Part shown: piece by piece, positions 47,096-55,895 of the stretch
How the letters are laid out: each line of letters begins with the position of its first letter
Position numbering within the stretch: position 1 is the first letter of the stretch
From: Sporosarcina oncorhynchi
GTDB lineage: Bacteria; Bacillota; Bacilli; Bacillales_A; Planococcaceae
Direction of reading: 5' to 3'
Length of the DNA stretch: 64,000 nt
Assembly: GCF_033304615.1 (NCBI RefSeq)
Contig: NZ_CP129118.1
Location: 678,001-742,000 of the forward strand
Made by a program: the position numbers and the translations under genes
The notes under the pieces: model-generated
Databases searched by the model: none
What the model was told of the DNA's origin: nothing
Seen by the model: the letters and a program-made list of their open reading frames with translations, nothing else

Positions 47096-48307
47096 ATGAA
47101 TCGCACATTTTTGAAACACGAGTTTTTGATTACGGCAAGGAGTATGAAAAACATTCCATTCCTGATTTTCATCGGGGTTTTATTGCTCAGTTACTGCCTT
47201 CTAATCCTTCCGAGTGAAGAAACGAAAGAGTCTTTCTATCCTAATGAGACACTCGATTATTTGACGGAGCTTGAAGGTGAACAGCAGCTGAGACTCAAGA
47301 AAGGAAATACGGGTGTCGTCCGAATGAGCGGTGCTGCGGTCTATGCATGGAATGATTATTATTACTGGTTAGATAAAGCGTTATTGAATGCCTATGAAGA
47401 TCGTAATTTCACGCGCTACCTCCATTTGCGTACGAATGCTTTGGAAGGAGGCGCACAGGAATACATACAGGACAAGGAACTATTTAAAGAATCTCCTTTC
47501 CCGGGAAAAGATCGAATGCATTTATATGAACAGACGATGATGCGCTATGAAAACTATATGACGAAAGAGCATCCGATTACATACGGGTTAATTATGGAGA
47601 AGACAGGTTTACAGGGGCTGCAGAAATTCATGCTTGATTATGGCATGTACTTCTTTCTATTTTGTGCCATCTATTTCAGCAGTGATGTGTTGACGCGCGA
47701 CCGGAAAAATCGGTCAGTGCTTCAAGGACTACCGTTGTCGTGGTACCGGCAATTAAATTTGAAAACGTTTTCGGCTTTTCTGTATGCCAATCTCGTCATA
47801 TTTGGCATGGCGATCGTAGGCGTATTGCTGCTAGCCATCCAGTTCGGTTTTGGGCATTTCAATTTGGATGTGCCGATTATGATTTCCCAACAAACGTTCA
47901 CGCGTACTGATTATGGTGTGATATCGATTGCAAAACTGCTCGGTTTAATTTCACTTGCTATGCTTTTGCTCGTTTTTCTATTCGTCCGTCTGAATATCAT
48001 TTTCAGCCTACTTGTGAAAAATGAATGGGTTGTACTCGTGTTGACAACTATCATCTTGTTTTCAGAACGAATTTACTATTCAAGGACGACACGGGAATTA
48101 TTCGGTTTTGATGTTAGTTCGTTTCCACAAACCTACTTCGATTTCGGAAAAGTAGTGACGGGTGAGAAGAATTACTTGTTGAATATTGAATCGATTACGG
48201 CGATGAAAGGATTTGTCGTCCTGTTCACTACATGGGCGATTATCGAAATCGTACTGTTTTTCATTTCTAGGATTGTGAATAAACGACGTTTTTATCAGTC
48301 TAGCTGA
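47096..48307 (+). CDS. ABC-2-like membrane permease (subunit 1)
   Basis: 403-residue membrane protein with one TM segment near residue 22-38, a large extracellular segment of about 140 residues, and five or more helices in the C-terminal half. This pattern fits ABC-2-type permeases. Motifs such as YFSSDVLTRDRKNRSVLQGLPLSW near 195-215 contain the cytoplasmic coupling-type loop. There is no ATPase gene beside it. The next gene has the same architecture and the third encodes a lipoprotein. Export of a lipid, peptide or polysaccharide is possible; the substrate is unknown. Confidence 0.65.
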   Translation: MNRTFLKHEFLITARSMKNIPFLIFIGVLLLSYCLLILPSEETKESFYPNETLDYLTELEGEQQLRLKKGNTGVVRMSGAAVYAWNDYYYWLDKALLNAYEDRNFTRYLHLRTNALEGGAQEYIQDKELFKESPFPGKDRMHLYEQTMMRYENYMTKEHPITYGLIMEKTGLQGLQKFMLDYGMYFFLFCAIYFSSDVLTRDRKNRSVLQGLPLSWYRQLNLKTFSAFLYANLVIFGMAIVGVLLLAIQFGFGHFNLDVPIMISQQTFTRTDYGVISIAKLLGLISLAMLLLVFLFVRLNIIFSLLVKNEWVVLVLTTIILFSERIYYSRTTRELFGFDVSSFPQTYFDFGKVVTGEKNYLLNIESITAMKGFVVLFTTWAIIEIVLFFISRIVNKRRFYQSS

Positions 48308-48334
48308 TGAGTATGGGGAAGAAAGGACATGGTT

Positions 48335-49507
48335 ATGAAGTGGAATTATTGTTTGTTTGAACTAAGGCTGTTGCTCGCCAATAAAAAGAACTGGGTGCTT
48401 GGCATAGCATTTATCCTTTTTATACCGATTTATTATCTTCATTATAGTTCAGTTGAAGTGAAGGATATCCAAGTGTTGAAAAATGAAGAGTCAAAAGAAT
48501 ACTTCTCCATCTTCAATTACTATCCAGAAGAAAGTCGTGATACACCAAAGGGAAAAGAAATCTACGAAAATTTAACGGAACAGTCTTCACTCGTCAATGA
48601 TCAGCGTTTCGCTTTGTGGACGAAAGAATTGGATAACGACTTGTACATTACCAGCGGATTGAAGCTCAATGAATTACGATTGCGTGTCCATGAACTTGGA
48701 AATGAAGGGATACACGCTTCGTTTGTCATTCCGAAAGAGGAAATTTATAAAGAAATCGCCTTGTTGAGCTATTATAGCGAACGTGATTTGCCTTTAGTGA
48801 AAGATCCATTCGCCGCGAGTAATTATTTACCGGTTGCCCTCAATTGGATGAGCGGCTTGCTATTCAGTCTGTTCGTGCTGTTAATTGGAAGCAGCATGTA
48901 TATTCATGATCAGCAGAAAAAGACCGTAATGGGTGTATTTCCCGTGACATTCATGCAGAAAGTGGTAACGAAAGTTGGGCTTCATTTCGCTCAAGTACTC
49001 GTTTTTTTAGGACTAGGTGTAGCAGCGGGAATTGCATTTGTTGCCTCTAAAGCGGGAGTCGGAAATTTTGAAACGCCTGTATTGCTTTTCCAGAACGGTA
49101 CGTACATAGCTGTGTCGACGACCCGTTATCTCGTTTATATGTTTGTCGCACTAGCATTGATCACCTTGCTGCTGCTGTTCGCGTCCGCACTGTTCAATAT
49201 TTTGACGGAAAATCTATATGTCAGCTTGCTCGCCATTTTATTTATCATTGTTCTGCCGATGATTTGTAGTTACGCTGGACTGCCGACGAGATGGCTACAG
49301 CCGATTGAGTTCATTGATATCGGTAAGGTGATGGACGGCAGCGCAGCACTTCGGACAGGCAGTGATACGCTAGACTTCAAGCATGGCCTATTCTGGCTCA
49401 CGTCGCTAAATATTTTCGTTGTCGCACTTCTTTACGGGAAGAATAAATGGACGTATCGAAAACGTAAAGAAAAGCCGGTTTTCGAAAGTGGGGTGGCAGG
49501 TAAATGA
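48335..49507 (+). CDS. ABC-2-like membrane permease (subunit 2)
   Basis: 390-residue membrane protein with the same layout as the preceding product: TM helix near residue 22-38, an extracellular insert of about 130 residues, and a C-terminal multi-helix domain (DQQKKTVMGVFPVTFMQKVV near 190-210). ATG 48335 is chosen for proper spacing from GAAAGGA. It is 27 bp after the first permease gene and overlaps the lipoprotein gene by 4 bp. The two probably form a heterodimeric export channel that needs an ATPase encoded elsewhere. Confidence 0.65.
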   Translation: MKWNYCLFELRLLLANKKNWVLGIAFILFIPIYYLHYSSVEVKDIQVLKNEESKEYFSIFNYYPEESRDTPKGKEIYENLTEQSSLVNDQRFALWTKELDNDLYITSGLKLNELRLRVHELGNEGIHASFVIPKEEIYKEIALLSYYSERDLPLVKDPFAASNYLPVALNWMSGLLFSLFVLLIGSSMYIHDQQKKTVMGVFPVTFMQKVVTKVGLHFAQVLVFLGLGVAAGIAFVASKAGVGNFETPVLLFQNGTYIAVSTTRYLVYMFVALALITLLLLFASALFNILTENLYVSLLAILFIIVLPMICSYAGLPTRWLQPIEFIDIGKVMDGSAALRTGSDTLDFKHGLFWLTSLNIFVVALLYGKNKWTYRKRKEKPVFESGVAGK

Positions 49508-50205
49508 CTAGCAGAATCAGACATATGCTCGTCGTTGGAGTCGTCGGCTGCATGCTTCTCGCCGGTTGCAACCCGATGCAAGAGAAGCCGACAGACGCTG
49601 CGGTTGACTATATGGAAGACTTTCAGTTATCCGGAACGGAAAAGGATGAGCTGATTGGAACGATTCACCCGGCTGTTTACCAAACGGTCAACCGCGACAA
49701 TGTGGGACTGGAGCCAATGTCAATCCCTGTCGTACCTAAAGAGGGAGAAGAGGTTCAAGTTCCGACAGGCAGGTACATGATTACCGGTTATCCTGTCGGC
49801 AATGTATTCATTTATGATGAAAAGAAAGAATTGATCCTCACGGAGATTGTCGGGAGTTATGCGGGTTCAGGAAGTTTGACGGTAGACCTCGATGCTTCGT
49901 ATACAATACGGGTGGATGGGGGATATGAATCGGTTGAATTGACGCCGGTACCGACAATTTTGAATACGGAATCGGTAACGACTGGCCTATGGACGGTTGG
50001 CCTCGATATAGAAGCCGGAAAATATGAAGCGACAATTGAAGGTGGATATGGCTACTTGATGATTTTGGAGGAAGGCGAAGAACCTCTGTTGTATGAACTG
50101 ATCGGCGGAACGGTCGGTAAATCGATGAGCCGGGTTGAGTTGAAAGATGGTCAGGTTGTCCGCGTTACAAAAACGTCTAACGTGCTGTTGGAATCGATCA
50201 AATGA
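49504..50205 (+). CDS. Lipoprotein of unknown function in the ABC-2 operon
   Basis: 233-residue exported lipoprotein; the lipobox LLAGC places the lipidated cysteine near residue 22. The mature part is beta-rich with two similar halves, each about 75 residues, with the pattern VPTGRYMITGYP and IEAGKYEATIEGG, suggesting a repeated domain. The ATGA overlap couples it to the permease gene. It could be the extracytoplasmic partner of the permeases. No known domain name can be assigned with confidence. Confidence 0.75.
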   Translation: MTSRIRHMLVVGVVGCMLLAGCNPMQEKPTDAAVDYMEDFQLSGTEKDELIGTIHPAVYQTVNRDNVGLEPMSIPVVPKEGEEVQVPTGRYMITGYPVGNVFIYDEKKELILTEIVGSYAGSGSLTVDLDASYTIRVDGGYESVELTPVPTILNTESVTTGLWTVGLDIEAGKYEATIEGGYGYLMILEEGEEPLLYELIGGTVGKSMSRVELKDGQVVRVTKTSNVLLESIK

Positions 50206-50210
50206 AATGG

Positions 50211-50259
50211 AAAATGAACCATACTACTCTATGAAGAGTATAGTATGGTTCATTTTTTT
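50211..50259. terminator. Bidirectional terminator between lipoprotein and VanZ genes
   Basis: AAAATGAACCATACTA/TAGTATGGTTCATTTTT hairpin with A- and T-runs on both sides; it extends over the VanZ stop codon. Confidence 0.8.
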
Positions 50260-50750
50260 CTGCGTGCATAGGCGGGTTTTCGTTTGCGTTTCCGGGACCC
50301 GAATACAGTATGAAGCACCCGGAACATCAATAGGAAAGTGAAAGCGCCTGATGCATCGAGCAAGACATCTTGCGCCGAGGGAGTCCTGCCGCCAGTGAGT
50401 GACTGGTGGTATTCATCGGCAATCGCGAATCCTACGGTGATGACAAACGCCACAATCGTTCTGAAGCGAAATCTCGGGAGCACATAATAGACGGCGAGTG
50501 CCAGTAATCCGAAGATGAAGAAATGGGCGGCCTTACGTAATAGAAATTCTACGAAGTAATAATAGCCACGTTCCTCAACGGAAATCGTATGTCCCCAATA
50601 CGGAATATGCAATTTAGCAAGCTGGTTTTCCAATGGCTTGTCGGGTAGCAGGTTCTGAAGCGTCGGTACAATCGACTGCTGCTCATAGGTCTGACTGGAA
50701 GAAACGAACAATACGGCGATAATCGCCAACAGAAATAAGAATTTTCTCAT
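50250..50750 (-). CDS. VanZ-family membrane protein
   Basis: 166-residue membrane protein of the VanZ family, named after the teicoplanin-resistance protein. Four helices are visible, with the family residues RKAAHFFIFGLLALAVYYVLP near 72-92, EYHQSLTGGRTPSAQDVLLDASG near 113-135 and a basic C-terminus. Some VanZ proteins affect glycopeptide sensitivity, but housekeeping members are common. There are no van genes nearby, so no resistance role should be assumed. Confidence 0.85.
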   Translation of the reverse strand: MRKFLFLLAIIAVLFVSSSQTYEQQSIVPTLQNLLPDKPLENQLAKLHIPYWGHTISVEERGYYYFVEFLLRKAAHFFIFGLLALAVYYVLPRFRFRTIVAFVITVGFAIADEYHQSLTGGRTPSAQDVLLDASGAFTFLLMFRVLHTVFGSRKRKRKPAYARRKK

Positions 50751-50931
50751 ATGAGAATTATACTATGATTGCGGGGGGACGGCTAGAAGGAAGTATAGTG
50801 AATTTCTAGTAGGGAAATTTTTCAGTACAGTTGATGGAATTTCGTTTTTTTTTGTCCTGTTGAATAAACCAAGATAATTTGTCAAAACCATTGTGCGCGT
50901 CAAGGTGTAGTGAGAGGCAAGATGATTTGCC

Positions 50932-51036
50932 GCGCTCGTATAATGTGGGGGCGCGCCCGTAAATTGTGGATTCACGCTCGTAAAGTAGGTAGGTGAGCCC
51001 GTAAATTGTGGATTCACGCTCATAACATCCATGATC
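50932..51036 (+). repeat. Family-C 21-bp array (C1, five units)
   Basis: Cores GCGCYCGTAAA-like start at 50932, 50953, 50974, 50995 and 51016, 21 bp apart, alternating CTC and CCC types. The family-B array B1 follows after 44 bp. Confidence 0.8.
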
Positions 51037-51079
51037 ATCCTTAAATTCAATCCATGTTGAATCCCACGTAATTAGAAAG

Positions 51080-51286
51080 CGCTCAACCTGGTCCGAAATC
51101 CGCTCAAGTTTCCAAAAAAGCGCTCAACTTGGTCTGAAATCCGCTCAAGTTTTCAAAAAACCGCTCAACCTGGTCCGAAATCCGCTCAAGTTTTCAAAAA
51201 ACCGCTCAACTTGGTCCGAAAACCGCTCAAGTTTTTCAAAAAAGCGCTCAACGTCGTCTATACCATTCTCAACCGCACTCCCAAAA
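51080..51286 (+). repeat. Family-B 20/21-bp array (B1, about ten units)
   Basis: CGCTCAAC and CGCTCAAG cores alternate at 51080, 51101, 51121, 51142, 51162, 51183, 51203, 51224, 51245 and a degenerate one at 51266. Spacing is 20 or 21 bp. The higher-order period is 41-42 bp. Confidence 0.85.
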
Positions 51287-51313
51287 AGTTGGATTATGTT
51301 GTTTTTTATTATG

Positions 51314-51344
51314 AAAAAAGCACTTCCACGTCGGAAAGTGCTTT
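51314..51344 (-). terminator. Terminator of the lipoprotein gene
   Basis: On the minus strand AAAGCACTT pairs with AAGTGCTTT, followed by Ts; 7 bp beyond the stop codon. Confidence 0.8.
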
Positions 51345-51350
51345 GCTTGT

Positions 51351-52013
51351 TTACTCGATACTTTCAATGACTGATGTCACTTCAAACGGGCCGTCTTCCT
51401 CTTCGGAGACGTATTCGCGTTTGATTTCACCGAAGCCTTTTGCGAAATAGCTTCTGTTGTATGCGCCGTCATCGAATGTTTCTTCAAGAACGATGACGTC
51501 TGTGAATGTTTGAAGAGGTGTTTCGACTTCCTCATCGATGGCGATGACTTTCCACGCGTCAATTTCGTTGCCGACTTCTAATGGGAAAGATAAATATGTT
51601 TTGATAGGCTCCATATTTTCAAGATCTGCAAGCGTTACGGTGTCGCCTTCTTCTTCACTCGGTCTTTCCTGCAAGATGACGATTTTCTTGTCTTCCAATC
51701 GGAAAGATCGGATCATTTCAACACCACCGTTATCTTCGTAAACATTTACGTGGCGGTCATCCAGCCACTCCGTTCGTGTTTTATAATTGGAAAATTCGAT
51801 GCCGTCGCCTTTAAAATGGGCGACTGCTCCGTCTTCGAGGAAATACTCGGACAGCTCTTGTGCTTGTTCTACATCCGGGTCTGATGTGCTAGTATCGTCA
51901 GGCTGTTCTTCATTCACCGTTCCACTCGGAACATCCTCTTTAACGGTATCATCTTGGTCTGTACATGCTGCCAATAAAAGGGTCATGGCAGCGAATAAAA
52001 ACCATTTTTTCAT
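51351..52013 (-). CDS. Lipoprotein of unknown function
   Basis: 220-residue lipoprotein, lipobox LLAAC near residue 16, an acidic Ser/Thr-rich linker (residues 22-50), then a beta-rich domain of about 160 residues. Its C-terminal pattern (TDVIVLEETFDDGAYNRSYFAKGFGEI) resembles the end of the SH3 protein at 21881-22645 (KNVV-type, AKGIGII), so the two may share an unnamed extracytoplasmic domain. ATG 52013 is used because GGTGGGAT precedes it. It lies downstream of the YusW gene. Confidence 0.75.
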   Translation of the reverse strand: MKKWFLFAAMTLLLAACTDQDDTVKEDVPSGTVNEEQPDDTSTSDPDVEQAQELSEYFLEDGAVAHFKGDGIEFSNYKTRTEWLDDRHVNVYEDNGGVEMIRSFRLEDKKIVILQERPSEEEGDTVTLADLENMEPIKTYLSFPLEVGNEIDAWKVIAIDEEVETPLQTFTDVIVLEETFDDGAYNRSYFAKGFGEIKREYVSEEEDGPFEVTSVIESIE

Positions 52014-52085
52014 ATCAAATCCCACCTTCTATTCCATATCGTTAGGGCGTTTTTTCATTCTGCTAATCCTTCTATTGCAGATAGG

Positions 52086-52634
52086 TTACTTCCGATCTTC
52101 AATGCTGATTTTTGTATTGTCATTGAAAGTGACTTCCATTTCAAATTTTACATAGTCATCGGGCAGATCGAAGGCTTCCAGTGCGTTGCGGATCGCCTCT
52201 TCTTTTGGCATGTCTTTCGTGAACGTGAAGTTTTTCAGTCGGGGATAGATTTCGTCAAATGCTTCCTGACCTTTCACTTCCCGATTATTCAGCTCATCTT
52301 CCAACTTCGACTCGAGCTGGCCATTATCGACTTCAATGCTCGCTTCATACTCTTTGTCTTCGGCGTAGTCGACTTCGATTTCAAACTCCGTATAGTCCAG
52401 TTCCGCCATCTTTTTCATCATAGCGGCTTGGTCTCCTGAAGTTTCGCTTCCAGTACTCGTATCTGTTCCGTTAGATGTATTTGTGTCCGTTCCTGTATCC
52501 GTTTCGTTGGCAGTTCCGCTATCTTCGGTTCGATTCGTATCGATAACCTTATCGTTATTAGCCGTGCTATTACACGCCCCGAGCAATAATGCGGCTGCAA
52601 ATAGCGTGGATGATATAGGTAGTAATTTTTTCAA
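52086..52634 (-). CDS. YusW-family lipoprotein
   Basis: 182-residue lipoprotein. Lipobox LLGAC near residue 20, a long Thr/Ser/Gly/Asp-rich linker (residues 22-70), then a C-terminal YusW-like domain (YTEFEIEVDYAEDKEYEA near 80-98; FTKDMPKEEAIRNALEAFDL near 138-158). Start is TTG with GGAGGCAT upstream. Function is unknown. It is 72 bp upstream of another lipoprotein gene and probably co-expressed. Confidence 0.8.
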   Translation of the reverse strand: MKKLLPISSTLFAAALLLGACNSTANNDKVIDTNRTEDSGTANETDTGTDTNTSNGTDTSTGSETSGDQAAMMKKMAELDYTEFEIEVDYAEDKEYEASIEVDNGQLESKLEDELNNREVKGQEAFDEIYPRLKNFTFTKDMPKEEAIRNALEAFDLPDDYVKFEMEVTFNDNTKISIEDRK

Positions 52635-52697
52635 GTGAATGCCTCCAATGCTGTTTTTGACTCCACATTATCATTCCCCGTTCCAGGATAATTAAAC

Positions 52698-52713
52698 TGA
52701 GACACTAGTCTCA
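52698..52713. promoter_or_regulatory. Inverted repeat upstream of the desulfurase-like gene
   Basis: TGAGAC-ACTA-GTCTCA, 6-bp arms, followed by a TATACT-like -10 at about 52742. It lies in the divergent region and could be an operator; the binder is unknown. Confidence 0.35.
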
Positions 52714-52783
52714 AATGATGCATGTCTTAAGGCTTTTCATGCTATACTCAACCCAATTAGAATCGAATCTGGGGGGATTTAGA

Positions 52784-54073
52784 ATGAATAACGTTTTGGC
52801 TTTACAACAGACATTTGTAGAATCACGCAAGTATTTTCCGAGTCTAGGAGATACTTATGAAGGGCATGAAATTTTGTTCATGGATAATTCGGCAGGGGCA
52901 CAAGTTTCACAGTTTGTCATTGACCGGGTCCGAGATTATTATATTCATCGCAATGCGCAAAAGGGTACAATTTTTAAGCGTACATCTGAAATGCAGGCGA
53001 GAATCGTTGAAGCGAGACAGATGGCAGCAGACTTCATCGGAGCTGCAGATCATACTGAAATTGCGTTCGGATTGAATGCGACAAGTTTCTTTCATCACTT
53101 TGCGCATCATTTAGGCCGTGATTTAAAAACGGGTGATCATATTATCATAACGGAAGCCGACCACCATGCGAATGTCGATCCATGGCTTGAACTTGCGGAA
53201 CGCGGCATCCAAGTGGACGTCTGGAATGTCAATGCGAATGGTGATTTGGATTATCATCAGTATGAAACGTTACTGCTAAATAAACCGAAAATCGTCGCAG
53301 TCGGTTGGGCATCCAATGCAACCGGCACGATTCATCATATGGAACGGATTACGAAAATGGCACATGCAGCAGGCGCATTGGTCGTTGCGGATGGTGTGCA
53401 GGCAGCGAGCCATATGGCGTTGGATGTAAAGAAGGCAGGCGTGGACTTTGCCGCGTTTTCAACGTATAAGATTTTCGGCCCGCATATGGGATTCTGCTAT
53501 GTGAACCGAGAGAATCTGGCGCGTCTGGATGGTTGGCGCATTCAAAAAGAATTGACGGATAGTGCGTACTTTTTTGAAGTGGGATCTCAAAATCATGAAG
53601 GAATTGAAGGGTTCATGGGGTCGATGACGTATTTGGCGCAACTGAGCGCTGATGCCGCGGGACATGGACTGGTTATCGAAACGACGCCATTGCGCGATTG
53701 CCGTCAGGCACGAAAAGAATTTTCGGGTGCGATGTATTGGGCACATCTGTATGAAAGACAATTATCTGTACATTTTCTGGAACGTTTGCAGGAGATTGAC
53801 GGTGTGGTGCTGTATGGGAAAACGGGGGAGCATTTAGATGAGCGACTGCCTGTTTTTTCATTTAATATTACGGGGTTTGAAACGGATGAGCTTGGGATGG
53901 CGCTTGACGCGGCTGGGGTTGAGGCGCGAACGGGGAATTATTTGGCCATTAATTTGATGAAGCGTTTGGCGGATGAATTCGGCGGCAGTGCGTTGCGGAT
54001 TAGTCTTGTGCATTATAATACGGTTGAGGAAATCGATCGCTTCTTTGAAATACTAAAGAAAATTATTGCGTAA
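52784..54073 (+). CDS. Class V aminotransferase, cysteine-desulfurase-like
   Basis: PLP-dependent fold-type I enzyme of 429 residues, close to the cysteine desulfurase-like group. PLP-site motifs are FGLNATSF near 92, ITEADHHANVDPWLELA near 125-142, VVADGVQAASHM near 205 and the Schiff-base lysine in AFSTYKIFGPHMGF near 230. The ATG at 52784 follows GGGGGAT; an upstream ATG lacks a ribosome site. No suf/isc genes adjoin, so it is probably not the main Fe-S desulfurase. The real sulfur donor or amine substrate is unknown. Confidence 0.82.
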   Translation: MNNVLALQQTFVESRKYFPSLGDTYEGHEILFMDNSAGAQVSQFVIDRVRDYYIHRNAQKGTIFKRTSEMQARIVEARQMAADFIGAADHTEIAFGLNATSFFHHFAHHLGRDLKTGDHIIITEADHHANVDPWLELAERGIQVDVWNVNANGDLDYHQYETLLLNKPKIVAVGWASNATGTIHHMERITKMAHAAGALVVADGVQAASHMALDVKKAGVDFAAFSTYKIFGPHMGFCYVNRENLARLDGWRIQKELTDSAYFFEVGSQNHEGIEGFMGSMTYLAQLSADAAGHGLVIETTPLRDCRQARKEFSGAMYWAHLYERQLSVHFLERLQEIDGVVLYGKTGEHLDERLPVFSFNITGFETDELGMALDAAGVEARTGNYLAINLMKRLADEFGGSALRISLVHYNTVEEIDRFFEILKKIIA

Positions 54074-54079
54074 ATGAAA

Positions 54080-54121
54080 ATGGTGACAGGTGACCGGGCG
54101 ATTCCGGAAGCCTGTCACCAT
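54080..54121. terminator. Hairpin between desulfurase-like and YdjM-type genes
   Basis: ATGGTGACAGG/CCTGTCACCAT with a 20-base loop, followed by TTCTTTG. It overlaps the stop codon of the minus-strand gene. Confidence 0.55.
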
Positions 54122-54759
54122 TCTTTGTTCCAAAGGGGTGCGAATAGTTTTACACCGCGGCGGTTGACGGGAAGCAGTTTCATATCTGCGATTAAGTGGC
54201 TTGCGTATCCGGCGGTGCCAGCGATGATGAGTCCGTCGATAGGCCATTGCAAGTTGATGTGATACAGGATGAATGTGTAGAACGCGAGTCCGATGATTGA
54301 GTGTGTGTATGATCGGTGCGGCAGGAAAGATGCAATGATGATGTAACTTCCGGCGAGCAAGATTCCGATGGATTGGTGGAGGACGAAGCCGATCGCCATG
54401 ACGAGAAGGCCTGTTAGAGTTAGCATTCTTTTTTGTTTAATGAAGCGTGACACGACTAGGAGAAGTGCACCGATGCCTGCGAATAGTAAGATTTTTGGTG
54501 TGATGCCTGTTTGAACGTATTGAAAGACGATTGCGATGAGCAATCCCATGCCGACAAGATGCATGAGCCATTGCATGAAAGATTTGGATAGTGTGATACG
54601 GTTGCTCGCTGCGCCATTCGTATCCAGATCGGGGACGAGGGCGGAGATGCTGCCGATAATGGCGGACGTTGATATGGTGATTGGGTCTGTCGGGTTGAGT
54701 TGAAATCCAACGATGCCTCCGGTTGCGGCACCGATATATGCGTGTGAACTGCCTTTCAT
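54115..54759 (-). CDS. YdjM-type membrane-bound metal-dependent hydrolase
   Basis: 214-residue membrane protein of the YdjM (LexA-regulated, membrane-bound metal-dependent hydrolase) family. The N-terminus MKGSSHAYIGAATGG and SALVPDLDTNGAASNR near 40-55 give the His/Asp pattern of the family, and LPHRSYTHSIIGLAFYTF near 145-162 adds the second HxxTHS motif. Four or five membrane helices lie between. ATG 54759 follows GAGAGG. Substrate unknown. Confidence 0.82.
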   Translation of the reverse strand: MKGSSHAYIGAATGGIVGFQLNPTDPITISTSAIIGSISALVPDLDTNGAASNRITLSKSFMQWLMHLVGMGLLIAIVFQYVQTGITPKILLFAGIGALLLVVSRFIKQKRMLTLTGLLVMAIGFVLHQSIGILLAGSYIIIASFLPHRSYTHSIIGLAFYTFILYHINLQWPIDGLIIAGTAGYASHLIADMKLLPVNRRGVKLFAPLWNKEW

Positions 54760-54925
54760 CGTAAAACCTCTCTCGTTGATATGCTTGGTTGCTAGTGTGA
54801 TTATCTCGCATTGACTAGGCGGATGCAATGAGATGATTGATTCAGAAAAATAGTTGGTGTAAATATATGGGTTTGGTGTTACAATTATTTGGAAAATAGG
54901 TTTATGAAGAAAAGAGGTTTTTGGA

Positions 54926-55189
54926 ATGAAGAGAAAATCAAAAGGGTTCATAGCATTGTTGCTAGCTGTCAGTCTAGTGTCGGTACCGTTTCAGTCGGTC
55001 GATGCTGCCCCTGCCAAGTATAAGAATTGTACAGAATTGAACAAAGTGTATGCTGGCGGTGTTGCGAAGGATGCGAAGGTGAAGAATAAAGGTGGAAAGA
55101 CGAAGTACAAGCCGCATGTTTCGGCTGAGATTTATAATGCGCATACGAAGATGGACCGGGATAAAGACGGGATTGCGTGCGAACGGTGA
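54926..55189 (+). CDS. Secreted excalibur-domain protein
   Basis: 87-residue exported protein. Signal peptide at residues 1-27 (FIALLLAVSLVSVPF, VDA-A), then one excalibur calcium-binding domain (YKNCTELNKVYAGGV, ending in MDRDKDGIACER with the DxDxDGxxCE loop). The domain is common at the ends of secreted nucleases and wall proteins, but here it stands alone. AAAAGAGG lies upstream of the ATG. It is convergent with the small PLA2-like gene. Confidence 0.85.
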   Translation: MKRKSKGFIALLLAVSLVSVPFQSVDAAPAKYKNCTELNKVYAGGVAKDAKVKNKGGKTKYKPHVSAEIYNAHTKMDRDKDGIACER

Positions 55190-55204
55190 TCATTCGTTTT
55201 ACGT

Positions 55205-55492
55205 TCAATGGAATTTGCATGTGAATGCGGATTGGGCTTTCATATAACGCGAGATGATGCGGGCGTGTCGGCCTTCCAGTGAGTTTTCTTGTGTGTATCG
55301 TTCTAGTTGTTGGTATAGTTCTTTGTCGCATTGGCAACGACTTTTATGGGATTGATAGCATAAATCATGCTTTTTGCAGGCAGCATCGACGCGGTTGATC
55401 GGCTTTCCGGGACCTTGGCAGCCGGGACCACACCAATTATAACCTGGAAAAATGCAGATGCGTGGAGATTTGAATTTTCTTCGTCTGTTCAT
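55205..55492 (-). CDS. Small phospholipase A2-like protein
   Basis: 95-residue protein with the calcium-loop and catalytic helix of the PLA2 fold: CGPGCQGPGKPINRVDAACK near residue 21-40, followed by KHDLCY, which contains the HD catalytic pair. The GPG-GKP-N-D-C-HD-Y layout resembles parvovirus VP1-type and fungal/bacterial PLA2. There is no signal peptide; the N-terminus is basic (MNRRRKFKSPR). ATG 55492 has AGGAGGTG upstream. Enzymatic activity is not certain. Convergent with the excalibur gene. Confidence 0.7.
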   Translation of the reverse strand: MNRRRKFKSPRICIFPGYNWCGPGCQGPGKPINRVDAACKKHDLCYQSHKSRCQCDKELYQQLERYTQENSLEGRHARIISRYMKAQSAFTCKFH

Positions 55493-55736
55493 GTCAGGCA
55501 CCTCCTGTCGATTTGATTGCTTATTCTATAGTATTCAGATGAGATAATGAGAATTGTATAGTTGTAACGGAGGAAGGCGTATCGGGCAAGTGGATAGGTC
55601 TTTTTTATTGGTTTGATCGGTGGAGGAGAGAGTGGAAGAGATTAATTGGTAAAGGGCATTTTGCGCGAGATTTTGTGGGGGAGTATGGAGGGAGTCGCCG
55701 CGGATCGTTTTGTGGAGGAGACGAATTAGGGGTGGC

Positions 55737-55895
55737 GCGCTCGTATAATCGGGTGCAGTGCCCGTAAAATGACTTTCCGCGCTCGTAAAATATTGGGGCA
55801 CGCCCGTATTCAGCAGAACCGCGCCCGTATTAGATCCACGCGCGCTCATAAAATACTGATTTGCGCCCGAATAAGTCCCTGGCGCGCTCATAAGT
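55737..55895 (+). repeat. Family-C 21-bp array (C2, eight units)
   Basis: Cores start at 55737, 55758, 55779, 55800, 55821, 55842, 55863 and 55884, all exactly 21 bp apart, with GCGCTC and GCGCCC types interleaved and unlike spacers. It runs directly into array B2. The stretch 55493-55736 shows nothing clear. Confidence 0.85.

Noticed and set aside
50250..50750. Glycopeptide resistance from the VanZ-family gene
   Set aside because: No vanHAX genes or regulator nearby; VanZ-like proteins are common in susceptible Bacillales.
54760..54951. 64-residue N-terminal extension of the YdjM-type protein
   Set aside because: Overlaps the start of the excalibur gene and lacks a ribosome site; ATG 54759 has GAGAGG and starts the conserved family N-terminus.
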